A stretch of DNA of 64,000 nucleotides, taken from Theodoxus fluviatilis. Its lineage: Eukaryota; Mollusca; Gastropoda; Cycloneritida; Neritidae. This document shows positions 1-13,145 of this stretch, one piece after another (the stretch's first letter is position 1; the number at the start of each line of letters is the position of its first letter). The notes beneath the pieces were generated by a model. The model was not told the DNA's origin and ran no database searches. It saw only the letters and a list, made by a program, of their open reading frames with translations. The position numbers and the translations under genes were made by a program. Where the stretch lies: contig JAWQFJ010028252.1 of assembly GCA_034096865.1 (NCBI GenBank), positions 40,001-104,000 on the forward strand, given 5' to 3'.

Positions 1-1
1 T

Positions 2-550
2 ATAGATGATAGTCTTGATGCAGAAATAACTGAAGAAGAAGTAAAATGGGCAATACATAAATTAAAATCTGGGAAGTCGGCTGGTCTTGATGGCATTCCT
101 GGTGAATGCCTGAAATTGGCAAGTGCTTACATAACACCCTTCTTGGTCCCGTTTTTTAATAAACTGTATGAATATCAATATTTTCCTGAAGACTGGGGAA
201 AATCAATCATCATTCCACTATATAAATCTGGAGACAAGTTAGACCCCCAAAACTATAGGGGTATATCCTTATTGAGCATTGTCAGTAAAGTCTTTACCTC
301 TATCCTGACAAAACATCTCCAAGAATGGGCTGAAGAGAGAAATAAGATATGTCCCGAGCAAGCAGGTTTTAGATCTGAGCATTCCACGATTGACCATGTG
401 TTTACACTCCATGCCATAGTGACGAAACATATGCACGGTGTCGGTAGCGGAAAGTTCAATGTTGCATTTGTGGACTACAGCAAGGCATTTGATTCTGCAA
501 ACAGGTCTTGTTTGTGGAGTGTCTTAGAAAACATCGGGCTTTTGTATTAA
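2..550 (+). pseudogene. LINE reverse transcriptase, N-terminal palm piece
   Basis: The frame is open from the window edge to a stop at 548-550. Reading through it gives the usual non-LTR RT order: a KSGKSAGLDGIPGE segment at about 70-105, IIPLYKSGD with NYRGISLLS at about 210-275, QAGFR at about 360-375, and motif A as FVDYSKAFD at about 467-493 (the first catalytic aspartate). Known family logic puts the YADD box about 80 residues further on, but the frame stops first. The element is therefore dead here. No genuine ATG start belongs to this piece, because it is the middle of a longer polyprotein. Confidence 0.85.
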
Positions 551-1531
551 AAAAAGATTCAAATGTTCAAAGCAATCCACGCTCAAGTACAATGCCAAAT
601 TAATTACTTAACTCAGGAAAAATTTGGTTTACACAAACATAAGGAAAACAAAGGTAATGGTGTTTTGTCGTGGTGGATGCCTTGGAAAAGGGGAGAAATG
701 GTTCCTTGGTAGTACTGAGCTAGAGACTGTCAATAAGTACAAATACCTTGGCTATGTGTTTACCACCAAACTATCGGCAACAGTAGCTCTAAATGATCAG
801 AAATATGGGGTCTGCAAAGATATGACAGTGTTGAGAAAGCTCACCTCTTTGCATGCAAAAGATTTTTTAATCTTGACATTAGAACACCCAACAACATGGT
901 ATATGGAGAGCTAGGGAGATACCCACTTGTTGTGAACTCTACTATTAAAGCTATCAAGTATTGGCTAAGACCCGTCAAATTACCGATCACAAGGCTTCCA
1001 AACAAGCTTATCTCATGCTCGCAAATATGATGGTGCCACCCAAATTAAACAGGACAAAAGAGATTAAAAGCCGACTGTGTGAACTAGGGTATGGTTCCAT
1101 ATGGGTCAACAAAGGTGTCGCAAACGAACAAGGCTTTGTACATAGCAAGCAAAGACTACGAGATTGCTTTTCAACAAGAATGGCACAGTAAAATGAAGAG
1201 CGAAAGATTCCAAATGTACAGAGAATTGAAGCAAATGTTTGAACCAGAAAAATATACAGATTACATTAATATAAGAAAATTTAGAGACTCCTTCGTCCAA
1301 TTCAGGTGCAACATAAATGACCTTTCAGTCAATAGAAGATATGCAGTAACGCAAAGAGACGAAATGTGCTGTCCATTATGCAACAATGCCCTTGAAAACG
1401 AGGAGCATTTCTTACTGTTTTGTCCTAAATTGGAAGACTTAAGGGCAAAGTATCTCGAAGAATATTTACCCAGAACAACGAGGATAGGTTACCTCTATTT
1501 GATTGATGGCACGGTAACTAAAAAAACTTGA
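551..1531 (+). pseudogene. LINE RT remainder and C-terminal zinc knuckle, broken
   Basis: After the stop at 550 the RT sequence continues in shifted frames (IHAQVQCQINYLTQEKFGL, about 572-628). It then jumps directly to a KTKVMVF / YKYLGYVFTTKLS block (about 640-775), which normally lies downstream of YADD, so the catalytic YADD region appears to be deleted internally. The last open piece (1091-1531) ends in a knuckle of form C-x2-C-x8-H-x4-C (CPLCNNALENEEHFLLFC, about 1372-1425), typical of LINE C-termini. There are at least two frameshifts. This is a non-functional remnant. Confidence 0.8.
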
Positions 1532-1732
1532 CAAGTGGCAATAGGCTTTTCAGAGACGAAGCCAATTATCACTGTCGTCTTCATAGACAAGATTGTCCTG
1601 AGGATCGAGGTACAGTCTGTTAAAAATCTGTATTGAGAATTAATCTTTGATGTACCGTATGGTACACATGCTGGATGACCCCTTGTTATGGGCCGTTGGC
1701 CTGTTACAATAAAGTCTGAAGTCTGAAGTCTG

Positions 1733-1736
<4 letters not shown>

Positions 1737-1811
<75 letters not shown>
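1737..1811. repeat. (CT)n microsatellite at LINE tail
   Basis: Pure CT dinucleotide run directly continuing the (GTCTGAA)n LINE tail; it probably grew from the tail. Confidence 0.95.
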
Positions 1812-1813
<2 letters not shown>

Positions 1814-2492
1814 GCACACACACAAATGTGCATGTTTACAATTACATACACTTTGTATGCACACACATATGGTCAAGAGTACAGAGGTGCTGAGTATTGG
1901 TGTGACACAACTATTTCAAAATAAACTTTCTGATACAGTAATGATAGTTGATACACTCTTCATTTCTCATAAATATGATGCATTAGGTGATGTATCAACT
2001 GTACAGAAAAGAAAAACTGAATGTAATCTTTAGTTTAGTTGTATTTGAAGAAGACAGTTTGGAGTCTCATCTTAACTTGACACCACCACTCATTCAGAAA
2101 AAGAGCCACAAAAATAAACTATTCAACACAAAAACATTTTTGCAGCTTCAACATCCAAGTATTAATGATATTTTTGCTCCTAGGTCAAGAAGAAATGAAA
2201 TAAAACCTTAGAGGTTAGCATTCGTCTTAACTCAACTTTACACAATGTCACACTTTCTCTCACTGACAGCATTCAATCTTTCGCGCAAAACATGAAAAAC
2301 ATCAAAGTTGAAGAACATTTATTGAGCATCAAACACATGTACAGAAACATCAATCTTTTGTCAACAACATGAAACAAGTTTGGATTGTGTGAGTTGACAG
2401 TGTGAGGAGAAAGAGGCTCTGTTTTGAGGTAGGGTAGTGAAATTGGCATACTCAGCACCTGCGTACTCTTGACCATATACATATGTATGCAT

Positions 2493-2493
<1 letters not shown>
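1812..2493. other. Unassigned AT-rich sequence
   Basis: No ORF, splice pattern or repeat that I can name. On the minus strand this lies downstream of exon 4 of the AADAC-like gene, so it is probably intronic for that gene. Confidence 0.5.

Positions 2494-2554
<61 letters not shown>
2492..2554. repeat. (CA)n microsatellite
   Basis: About 31 uninterrupted CA units. The open frames across it are (HT)n or (VC)n artefacts. Confidence 0.95.
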
Positions 2555-2557
<3 letters not shown>

Positions 2558-3261
2558 GTTGCTGGCTGAATCCCTCATCCACAGAACCTTTTTCTCTCAG
2601 CCCTGAATATTTCTCAGGAAGCCATCATCAAGGAAAGAGACACTATGAAAGGTATGTTCTGAAGAGAAATGTTCTGAGAGTGTCTTGAAGGAATTGTCAG
2701 CTGGCCTGTCTGATTTGCAGGTGTTCCATGCTGGGTTACCAAAAGCCTAGAAACTGTGTTTGCCAAGAACAGTCAGGAGCAGTCAAAAGGGAGAACAGAA
2801 ATGAAGACTGGAAGACAGCAAACACAGCGGATGAAAACCTGAAGAGGTCCACGACTGGCAGATAGAACGGACAGAGCAAACTTCAGGCAGTGCCCACTTC
2901 TGCCAACTGTGCTCACAGCCCCACAGATCTCACTGACCAATGTCACTGCTGCCTTGCCACCAGAACGTCCACACACCTGGCTTGCTGTGGTGCTGGTACA
3001 AGGACCATGATGCAGACTTCCACTATGAGCAGTGACAGTGTGTGCTTCACACTGCATACACGTAAGCCATCTCCTCATTCTTCCACACAGATATTTACTT
3101 ATATTGCTCAAAGGAAGTACAGAGAAGAAGGTTGACGCATGTCATACAGATGGTAATCTATCAGTGTTTCACAAGAATGAAATGCACGGGAGTCTGGGCA
3201 AGTTTGGTCCTTCGTTACATGACAGTGTGCTGTGTGCAGACAACAGTGTGCAGTGTGAAGA
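2555..3261. other. Unassigned sequence, probably intronic
   Basis: Moderate GC, no convincing exon on either strand. Short open frames here have no family signature. It lies 3' of exon 4 of the minus-strand AADAC-like gene. Confidence 0.45.
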
Positions 3262-3432
3262 TGACACACACACACACACACACACAAACACACAAACACA
3301 CACACACACGTACACACACACATACACACACATATACACACAAATACACACTCACATACACACACAAATATACACACATACACACACACAAAAATACACA
3401 CAAACACACACACACACACACACAGACACACA

Positions 3433-3494
<62 letters not shown>
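3262..3494. repeat. Compound (CA)n microsatellite
   Basis: Interrupted CA repeat with TA and AA variants in the middle and a pure CA tract at its 3' end. Shadow ORFs occur in all frames. Confidence 0.95.
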
Positions 3495-3496
<2 letters not shown>

Positions 3497-3709
3497 TTTC
3501 TCACTGCCCTGCTGTAAAAGTTTCTTTGCATATCCAAGGAAGAGAAGCTCTTTGGAGACATGAAAACTGCTTGCAAACCATGACAAAGTCAGTTCCCATC
3601 ACAGTGGCGGCAGTGCACGGGCAATGTCCAGTGAGGGAGGGGAAGCTAGCACACAAGAATCTCACACAATGTCTATGAGAAGAGGAGAATGAAAGCAAAA
3701 GTGTCTCAC

Positions 3710-3773
3710 CCCACAGAGATTCCAATCACGTGTGCCATCATCACCTGGTGCGCCACAATGTCATCATAGTCAT
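3710..3773 (-). CDS. AADAC-like gene, exon 4
   Basis: 64-nt exon. The acceptor reads TTTTTTCTTGACAG before 3773 and the donor GTGAG starts at 3709. It enters in phase 1 (G from exon 3 plus AT makes Asp) and leaves in phase 2. It encodes [20 protein letters not shown]. In the family this helix and strand sit between HGGGW and YRLAPE, and the next exon should begin with that motif. No such exon is visible at 1-3709, so it lies outside the window. Confidence 0.8.
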
Positions 3774-6700
3774 CTGTCAAGAAAAAATATATATACATAC
3801 ATACATGTTTACATGTAAACTAGACTTCAAAACACTTCTGTCTAAGCTCAGACTGTTACATCTTGACTCTGAATTCTGTCCAAGCTCAGACTGAAATCAA
3901 CATAGGGATGTGCCTCGGGGTTGGAAAAAAAAATGAACAGGAAAGAAACCTATCCAGTAAATGAATAATCTATTTGAACGTCATTTTCACCCGCCACTGG
4001 TCAACCCGCAATGACTACCTGGATGCCATTAGAAAGCCATAGGACAGCCTGCTCGGGTCAGTGGATGGAGGCCGACACTGACTTCTCAAATTCCAGTCCT
4101 GAAAGCCATAAACTGTGAGCTAGCTCCTGGCGCAATATCTCTCTCCGCCATTTCACCTTGTGCTTCCCTGAAGTTCCCATCGACACTGCTCTACAAACTT
4201 AGTTGACTTATCTTAGATTCTGAATATCAGATATCAGACCTGTTTACCTCATGCTAGTGCAAAGTGTAGTACAGGCAGCTGAAGAGTGTAGTGAAGGTTG
4301 TTAAAAGTGTAGTCTATTGTTTCATCAACATCATCACTAATACAATCCAGTTGTACTATAAGTAAATATGTGCGTGCATTTGTGTGTAATTTTCTTATTA
4401 AATTGAGTAGTTTTATAAGACATTACAGATTGTTGTAAAAGAAAACAAAAATCCTTTAGCTGTTGGTGTCTGCAGCTTTCATTCAGTCTTTCATGGCAAA
4501 AGAAGTTTCACTTCACAAAGGTCCAAACTTTTCCCAAACTGACAAATATACTAATATGTCACACTACATTCAGAAAAAATTGTATGTACAGCACAAACAG
4601 GCTTTCTAGGGTGTTTTCCGCCATGCTGGATCTCTGATGTGTCGTGTGCTTCTTCCCGCGGTTGGGAAAGCTCTACATTCAAAGCAATGTGTGCCCTTTA
4701 CATACTAACTGAAAGCCAGTAACCGAGTCAATGAGGGTTATGGAAACTCTAGCGCACATGTTGCCAATGGTACACACTTTGAAAGAGAGGTAATTATAAA
4801 ATTGCAATCGGCTTGCATCTAAAATATGGAACTGAAAACAAAATAAACTTGTCAATTTAAAAGTGTAGCGGTGACCGACTGAGAAGTGTAGTTTAGCATG
4901 GTTAGGCGTAGAAGCATAGCCCTGGGGTCAAAAGCGTCGTTTTCTATGCCCCAAGCGTGGGATAAACAGGTCTGAGATATGGACATAAAGAGAACCAGTC
5001 ATTTTGTTGAAATTGTTGAGTCATTTTTCTTGAAAATAGATATTAGATTAAGCAAGTACTTTGCAAAGCCAGCATTGTCAGTGCATGAGGACCATGTTGT
5101 TTACTTAGTAAAGGTTGTTGATGCAAAATTTTCCACTGTGCTCATTCACTGCCAAGAAATCTGCAAATTTCATGACAACATTTTTGTTTCCATAACAGCA
5201 ATTTTTTTTCGTTTTTTATTCAAATTTAGTCTAATGCAACCTTCTTATGTGTACTTGAGTTTGCTCATGTAATAAATTCTAAAAGATCCAAGAGGAAATT
5301 TCCATTTACCAGCACCTCCCCCAACACCTTGCTCTCCAGTGGGATTGAGTAAGTCAAGACGCTCCACCATGCTTGAATTGCAAACTTTCTCACAAATGTC
5401 GACACTTTACCAAGTAATCTATTTCTATCTCACATCTACACAAACCTGGACAATCCTTCATCTCACCCTTAACACAAACCTGGACAATCCTTCTCCATCT
5501 CACCATCCACACAAACCAGGACATTCCTTCTCCATCTCACCATCCACACAAACCTGGACAATCCTTCTCCATCTCACCATCCACACAAACCTGGACAATC
5601 CTTCTCCATCTCACCATCTACACAAACCTGGACAATCCTTCATCTCACCATCCACACAAACCTGGACAATCCTTCATCTCACCATCCACACAAACCTGGA
5701 CATTCCTTCTCCATCTCACCATCCACACAAACCTGGACAATCCTTTATCTCACCATCCACACAAACCTGGACATTCCTTCATCACACCATCCACACAAAC
5801 CTGGACATTCCTTCTCCATCTCACAATCCACACAAACCTGGACAATCCTTCATCTCACCATCCACACAAACCTGGACAATCCCTCTCCATCTCACCATCC
5901 ACACAAACCTGGACAATCCTTTTCCATCTCACCATCCACACAAACCTGGACAATCCTTCATCTCACCATCCACACAAACCTGGACAATCCCTCTCCATCT
6001 CACCATCCACACAAACCTGGACAATCCTTCTCCATCTCACCATCCACACAAACCTGGACAATCCCTCTCCATCTCACCATCCACACAAACTTGGACAATC
6101 CTTCATCTCACCATCCACACAAACCTGGACAATCCTTCATCTCACCATCCATACAAACCTGGACAATCCTTCATCTCACCATCCACACAAACCTGGACAA
6201 TCCTTCATCTCACCATCCACACAAACCTGGACAATCCTTCATCTCACCATCCACACAAACCTGGACATTCCTTCTCCATCTCACCATCCACACAAACCTG
6301 GACAATCCTTCATCTCACCATCCACACAAACCTGGACAATCCCTCTCCATCTCACCATCCACACAAACCTGGACAATTCTTCATCTCACCATCCACACAA
6401 ACCTGGACAATCCCTCTCCATCTCACCATCCACACAAACCTGGACAATCCCTCTCCATCACACCATCCACACAAACCTGGACAATCCCTCTCCATCACAC
6501 CATTCACACAAACCTGGACAATCCTTCATATCACCATCCACACAAACCTGGACAATCCTTCTCCATCACACCATTCACACAAACCTGGATAATCCTTCAT
6601 CTCAACATCCACACAAACCTGGACAATCCCTCTCCATCTCACCATTCACACAAACCTGGACATTCCCTCTCCATCTCACATCCACATAAACCTGGACAAT

Positions 6701-9700
6701 TCTCCATCACACCATCCACACAAACCTGGACAATCCCTCTCCATCACACCATCCACACAAACCTGGACAATCCCTCTCCATCTCACCATCCACACAAACC
6801 TGGACATTCTCTCTCCATCTCACCATCCACACAAACCTGGACAATCTCTCTCCATCTCACCATCCACACAAACCTGGACAATCCTCCATCTCACCATCCA
6901 CACAAACCTGGACAATCCCTCTCCATCTCACCATCCACACAAACCTGGACAATCCTTCTCTATCTCACCATCCACACAAACCTGGACAATCCTTCTCCAT
7001 CTCACCATCCACACAAACCTGGACAATCCCTCTCCATCTCACCATCCACACAAACCTGGACAATCCTTCATCTCACCATCCACACAAACCTGGACAATCC
7101 TTCATCTCACCATCCACACAAACCTGGACAATCCTTCATCTCACCATCCACACAAACCTGGACAATCCTTCATCTCACCATCCACACAAACCTGGACAAT
7201 CCTTCTCCATCTCACCATCCACACAAACCTGGACAATCCTTCATCTCACCATCCACACAAACCTGGACAATCCTTCTCCATCTCACCATCCACACAAACC
7301 TGGACAATCCTTCATCTCACCATCCACACAAACCTGGACAATCCTTCATCTCACCATCCACACAAACCTGGACAATCCTTCATCTCACCATCCACACAAA
7401 CCTGGACAATCCTTCATCTCACCATCCACACAAACCTGGACAATCCTTCATCTCACCATCCACACAAACCTGGACAATCCTTCATCTCACCATCCACACA
7501 AACCTGGACAATCCTCTCCATCTCACCATCCACACAAACCTGGACAATCCCTCTCCATCTCACCATCCACACAAACCTGGACAATCCTTCTCCATCTCAC
7601 CATCCACACAAACCTGGACAATCCCTCTCCATCTCACCATCCACACAAACCTGGACAATCCTTCTCCATCTCACCATCCACACAAACCTGGACATTTCCT
7701 CTCCATCTCACCATCCACACAAACCTGGACAATCCTTCATCTCACCATCCACACAAACCTGGACAATCCTTCATCTCACCATCCACACAAACCTGGACAT
7801 TTCCTCTCCATCTCACCATCCACACAAACCTGGACAATCCCTCTTCATCTCACCATCCACACAAACCTGGACAATCCTTCATCTCACCATCCACACAAAC
7901 CTGGACAATCCTTCTCCATCTCACCATCCACACAAACCTGGACAATCCCTCTCCATCTCACCATCCACACAAACCTGGACAATCCTTCATCTCACCATCC
8001 ACACAAACCTGGACAATCCCTCTCCATCTCACCATCCACACAAACCTGGACAATCCTTCATCTCACCATCCACACAAACCTGGACAATCCTTCATCTCAC
8101 CATCCACACAAACCTGGACAATCCCTCTTCATCTCACCATCCACACAAACCTGGACAATCCTTCATCTCACCATCCACACAAACCTGGACAATCCTTCTC
8201 CATCTCACCATCCACACAAACCTGGACAATCCCTCTCCATCTCACCATCCACACAAACCTGGACAATCCCTCTCCATCTCACCATCCACACAAACCTGGA
8301 CAATCCCTCTCCATCTCACCATCCACACAAACCTGGACAATCCTCCATCTCACCATCCACACAAACCTGGACAATCCTTCATCTCACCATCCACACAAAC
8401 CTGGACAATCCTCTCCATCTCACCATCCACACAAACCTGGACAATCCTTCTCCATCTCACCATCCACACAAACCTGGACAATCCCTCTCCATCTCACCAT
8501 CCACACAAACCTGGACAATTCTCCATCTCACCATCCACACAAACCTGGACAATCCTCTCCATCTCACCATCCACACAAACCTGGACAATCCCTCTCCATC
8601 TCACCATCCACACAAACCTGGACAATCCTTCTCCATCTCACCATCCACACAAACCTGGACAATCCTTCTCCATCTCACCATCCACACAAACCTGGACAAT
8701 CCCTCTCCATCTCACCATCCACACAAACCTGGACAATCCTTCATCTCACCATCCACACAAACCTGGACAATCCCTCTCCATCTCACCATCCACACAAACC
8801 TGGACAATCCTTCATCTCACCATCCACACAAACCTGGACAATCCTTCATCTCACCATCCACACAAACCTGGACAATCCCTCTCCATCTCAACATCCTCAC
8901 AAACCTGGACAATCTTTCATCTCACCATTAACACAAACCTGGACAATCCTTCTCCATCTCACCATCCACACAAACCTGGACAATCTTCCATCTCACCATT
9001 AACACAAACCTGGACAATCCTTCTCCATCTAACCATCCACACAAACCTGGACAATCTTTCATCTCACCATCCACACAAACCTGGACAATCCTTCTCCATC
9101 TCACCATCCACACAAACCTGGACAATCTTTCATCTCACCATCCACACAAACCTGGACAATCCCTCTCCATCTCACCATCCACACAAACCTGGACAATCCT
9201 TCTCCATCTCACCATCCACACAAACCTGGACAATCCTTCTCCATCTCACCATCCACACAAACCAGGACAATCCTCCATCTCACCATCCACACAAACCTGG
9301 ACAATCCAAGGAAGCAAGGATTGCACCATCCGTCACAGTTCTCTGCTTTGAAAACTTCAAACAGGCAAGTTTGAGATGGAGTTGCCTCCCTTATTCCATC
9401 CAATTCTTGCAAGGTGGTGTGGGCTCTAGCACTACACCAAGGGTTCTATTTTCCAGATATCTACATTTCAGACAACACAGGGATTCTGCACAGTGCCACG
9501 CTGCACTGGAGCTCTGTCAACCAGTGCGGGTGTGACACAAGAACAGCAGTCAACAGAAAAACAGCCTGGAAGAACAGCACACAGACACAGTACATAAAGG
9601 AGGAGGACTGTGTGAAGGGCAAACACAGGACTCACACTCAAAACTCTTAGGACAGAGAAGGAACAGTACCGAACGGCACACAGACACAGTACATAATGGA

Positions 9701-12700
9701 GGAGGGCTGTGTGGTGGACCAATGCAGGACTCACACTCAAAACTCTTAGGACAGAGGAGAAACAGTACCGAACGGCACACAGACACAGTACATAAAGAAG
9801 GAAAGCTGTGTGGTGGACCAATGCAGGACTCACACTCAAAGCTCTGACCACAAGAACAACTATTAGGCATTTTTAAAAAGTAGTGGTTACTGTACACCAA
9901 TTGACCCTGTTTTCTTCTGCCAATCTTAAACTTTTTTTTTCATCATTCAAAAATAAAAAATTTTAAAAAGAAATTGACAGTAACAATGAACTGTGAGCTG
10001 TTTCATCTTCCCTGCCCAACAAGCACTTGGGGAATTCACTATTTAAGTTTAAAACAGCATTTTCAGTGAAAGAAAGTTTGGTTTATGTTTAATCTAGCCT
10101 CTTCTTTAAAAAAAGACAAAGACAAAAAGTTCAATCTGACCTACCGACCCTATTTGGACTTGCCACGTTACCTTAACCCCCACTCTTTTGGGGGGCATTA
10201 CAGTGAGGGCAGATCAAGTCGGAGCTCATAACATTGAGAAACGAAGCATTCAAAACAAATCTATCCTCTAATCAAGAATAATTCACATAACATAAATAAC
10301 TTTTTAAAGCAGTGTCCAGACAGCACAGGAGGGACAGCAAGAGGGACAGCAAGAGGGACAGCACAGGAGGGACAGCACAGGAAGGACAGCACAGGAGGGA
10401 CAGCACAGGAGGGACAGCACAGGAGGGACAGCACAGGAAGGACAGCACAGGAGGGACAGCACAGGAGGGACAGCACAGGAGGGACAGCAAGAGGGACAGC
10501 AAGAGGGACAGCACAGGAGGGACAGCACAGGAAGGACAGCACAGGAGGGACAGCACAGGAGGGACAGCACAGGAGGGACAGCACAGGAGGGACAGCAAGA
10601 GGGACAGCACAGGAGGGACAGCACAGGAGGGACAGCAAGAGGGACAGCAAGAGGGACAGCAAGAGGGACAGCAAGAGGGACAGCACAGGAGGGACAGCAC
10701 AAGAGGGACAGCACAAGAGGGACAGCACAGGAGGGACAGCACAGGAGGGACAGCACAGGAGGGACAGCACAGGAGGGACAGCACAGGAGGGACAGCACAG
10801 GAGGGACAGCACAGGAGGGACAGCACAGGAGGGACAGCACAGGAGGGACAGCAAGAGGGACAGCACAAGAGGGACAGCACAGGAGGGACAGCACAAGAGG
10901 GACAGCAAGAGGGACAGCACAGGAGGGACAGCACAGGAGGGACAGCACAGGAGGGACAGCACAGGAGGGCAGCAAGAGGGACAGCACAGGAGGGACAGCA
11001 CAGGAGGGACAGCACAGGAGGGACAGCAAGAGGGACAGCACAGGAGGGACAGCACAGGAGGGACAGCACAGGAGGGACAGCACAGGAGGGACAGCACAGG
11101 AGGGACAGCAAGAGGGACAGCACAGGAGGGACAGCAAGAGGGACAGCACAGGAGGGACAGCAAGAGGGACAGCACAGGAGGGACAGCACATGAGGGACAG
11201 CACAGGAGGGACAGCACAGGAGGGACAGCAAGAGGGACAGCAAGAGGGACAGCAAGAGGGACAGCAAGAGGGACAGCAAGAGGGACAGCACAGGAGGGAC
11301 AGCACAGGAGGGACAGCAAGAGGGACAGCAAGAGGGACAGCAAGAGGGACAGCAAGAGGGACAGGCTGAGGCAGGGCAGGGACCAGCCTACCTAGATCCA
11401 TCATGGACCACTGGCCGCCGTGGATGTAGACCATGCCTGGAATGAGACCCATGCGGTCCCGAGGCTTGTAGATGCGCGCGTTCACTCCCTCTATGGTGAT
11501 GTCCACCATCTGCAAGGCAACAAGCAGGCCCCAAATCAACACAGTGACTGACATGGCCAAGTCATTGATACAGAGTCATGCTCTGACTGCACTGCACACT
11601 GGGACGACATTCACCGCCATCACGCCCACACTTGGCAGTGGCATTGCAGCACACAGCGCAGAGAGGGAGCATCGCTTGTCAGCTGTCTGTGGCATGGAGG
11701 TGGCTCTCCAGCCCCAAACCCGACATGGACGTCTCTACCACACTTGCTGCACACACATGCACACACACATATGCACACACACATATGCATACAGACACGT
11801 GCACACATGCACACAGACACATGCTTACATGCACACACATACACACACACATGCACACACACACACACACATATGCACACAACCATGCACACACATGCAC
11901 AAACACATTCATGCATGCACACACACATACACACATGCATGCACACACACACACACACACATGCATGCATGCACACACACACACATGCATGTATATATAC
12001 ACACACACATGCAAACCATACATACACATATACAAATGCATGCATACACACACACACGTACACACATACACACACACATGCACACATACACACACATTCA
12101 AGGATACAGAGACATACACACATACACATAATTATGTATGCATACTGTTACATCCCAAAAGGGTTGCAACATTGTTGTCTATTTTGGAGATAGACTAACT
12201 CTCTTTCTCATTCATTCGCATGCCTTGCTTTCTCAACGAAGACACGGAGTTGGATAGTATGTCAAATTTCTATTTAATTCGGATCACCAGAATCTTCATG
12301 CAAAACATGCAAAATCAAATCCTAAATTACTTCTTCATTGATTAGCAAAATGTTAAATGACCAGCCAGTATCAATTCTTAATAAAGTCATTATAATTGTT
12401 CATCTTCATTCACGATGAAAAGGAGAGAGTTCAATGTTCACTATACACGGAGTTCTCAGCATCAGAGAGAGTTCAGTTCTTGCCAAAGTTCATCAGACGA
12501 TTAGAAAACACATGGGGACAGAGGGAGGACATGTTTCATTGTCCACTCATCACTGATGACATCTGTAAACTCGGGTCAGGAGATCTTCGGGCCCAGGAGG
12601 GTGGGAAAATGGTGTTATTCTTCTGGCGAGGAAGTTTTCTCAGGAGTTGCCTCACCTCCGCCTCCACTGAACCACCAGCCCTAGAGGCAATGACAGGAGT

Positions 12701-13105
12701 GGAGCATGTCTGGTTCCCTCCAGGGATTGGCACCGACTGACTATCATCAGCAATGTGTAGAAATCGTCCCAAGACCACGACCCCAGGAAGCATGGAATCT
12801 CTGGAGAAAGGGATTTCACATGGATATCTTATCTCGTTGGCCACTCTCTCCAATTAGTTCCCTTGGTCCCCTCTTCCTTGTTATCTACTGAGTCCCAAAG
12901 TTATTTATCAGGTTCACCACCTGCAACTCCTCCGGGGTGGTCAGCTCTTTATTTATCACAATACATACACACACATGCACACATACACACACACATGCAT
13001 ACAACCATGACACAACCTTGCACACACATGCACAAACACATACACACATGCATGCACAAACATATACACACATGCATGCACACACACACATGCACATGCA
13101 TGCAT

Positions 13106-13145
<40 letters not shown>

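Larger units (their letters stand above)
1..1736 (+). mobile_element. 3' portion of a non-LTR retrotransposon (LINE), internally deleted
   Basis: The element is already open at the window edge. It carries reverse transcriptase palm sequence (2-550), a later RT/connector piece (about 600-914) and a C-terminal CCHC zinc-knuckle region (about 1091-1531). It closes with a short 3' UTR, an AATAAA hexamer at 1708-1713 and three copies of a GTCTGAA tail that run into a (CT)n tract. The 5' end lies outside the window. I cannot assign the clade with certainty. A related copy of the 3' end lies at 28290-28757. Confidence 0.85.

Noticed and set aside
6091..8931. 946-codon frame with [10 protein letters not shown] repeats
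   Set aside because: Minisatellite shadow. Unit length is not constant modulo 3, so peptide register jumps between copies; no conserved domain.
9468..9900. Minus frame with three [10 protein letters not shown] repeats, suggestive of a Cys-rich secreted protein
   Set aside because: Caused by a 99-bp tandem repeat (multiple of three). No signal peptide, and the frame starts and stops at the repeat edges.
10261..11560. 418-codon minus frame fusing YIHGGQW to a [13 protein letters not shown] repeat
   Set aside because: The real exon ends at the donor next to 11392; the repeat is intronic read-through.
12148..12955. Possible LTR starting TGTTACATCCC
   Set aside because: No second terminal copy, primer-binding site, polypurine tract or gag/pol sequence nearby.
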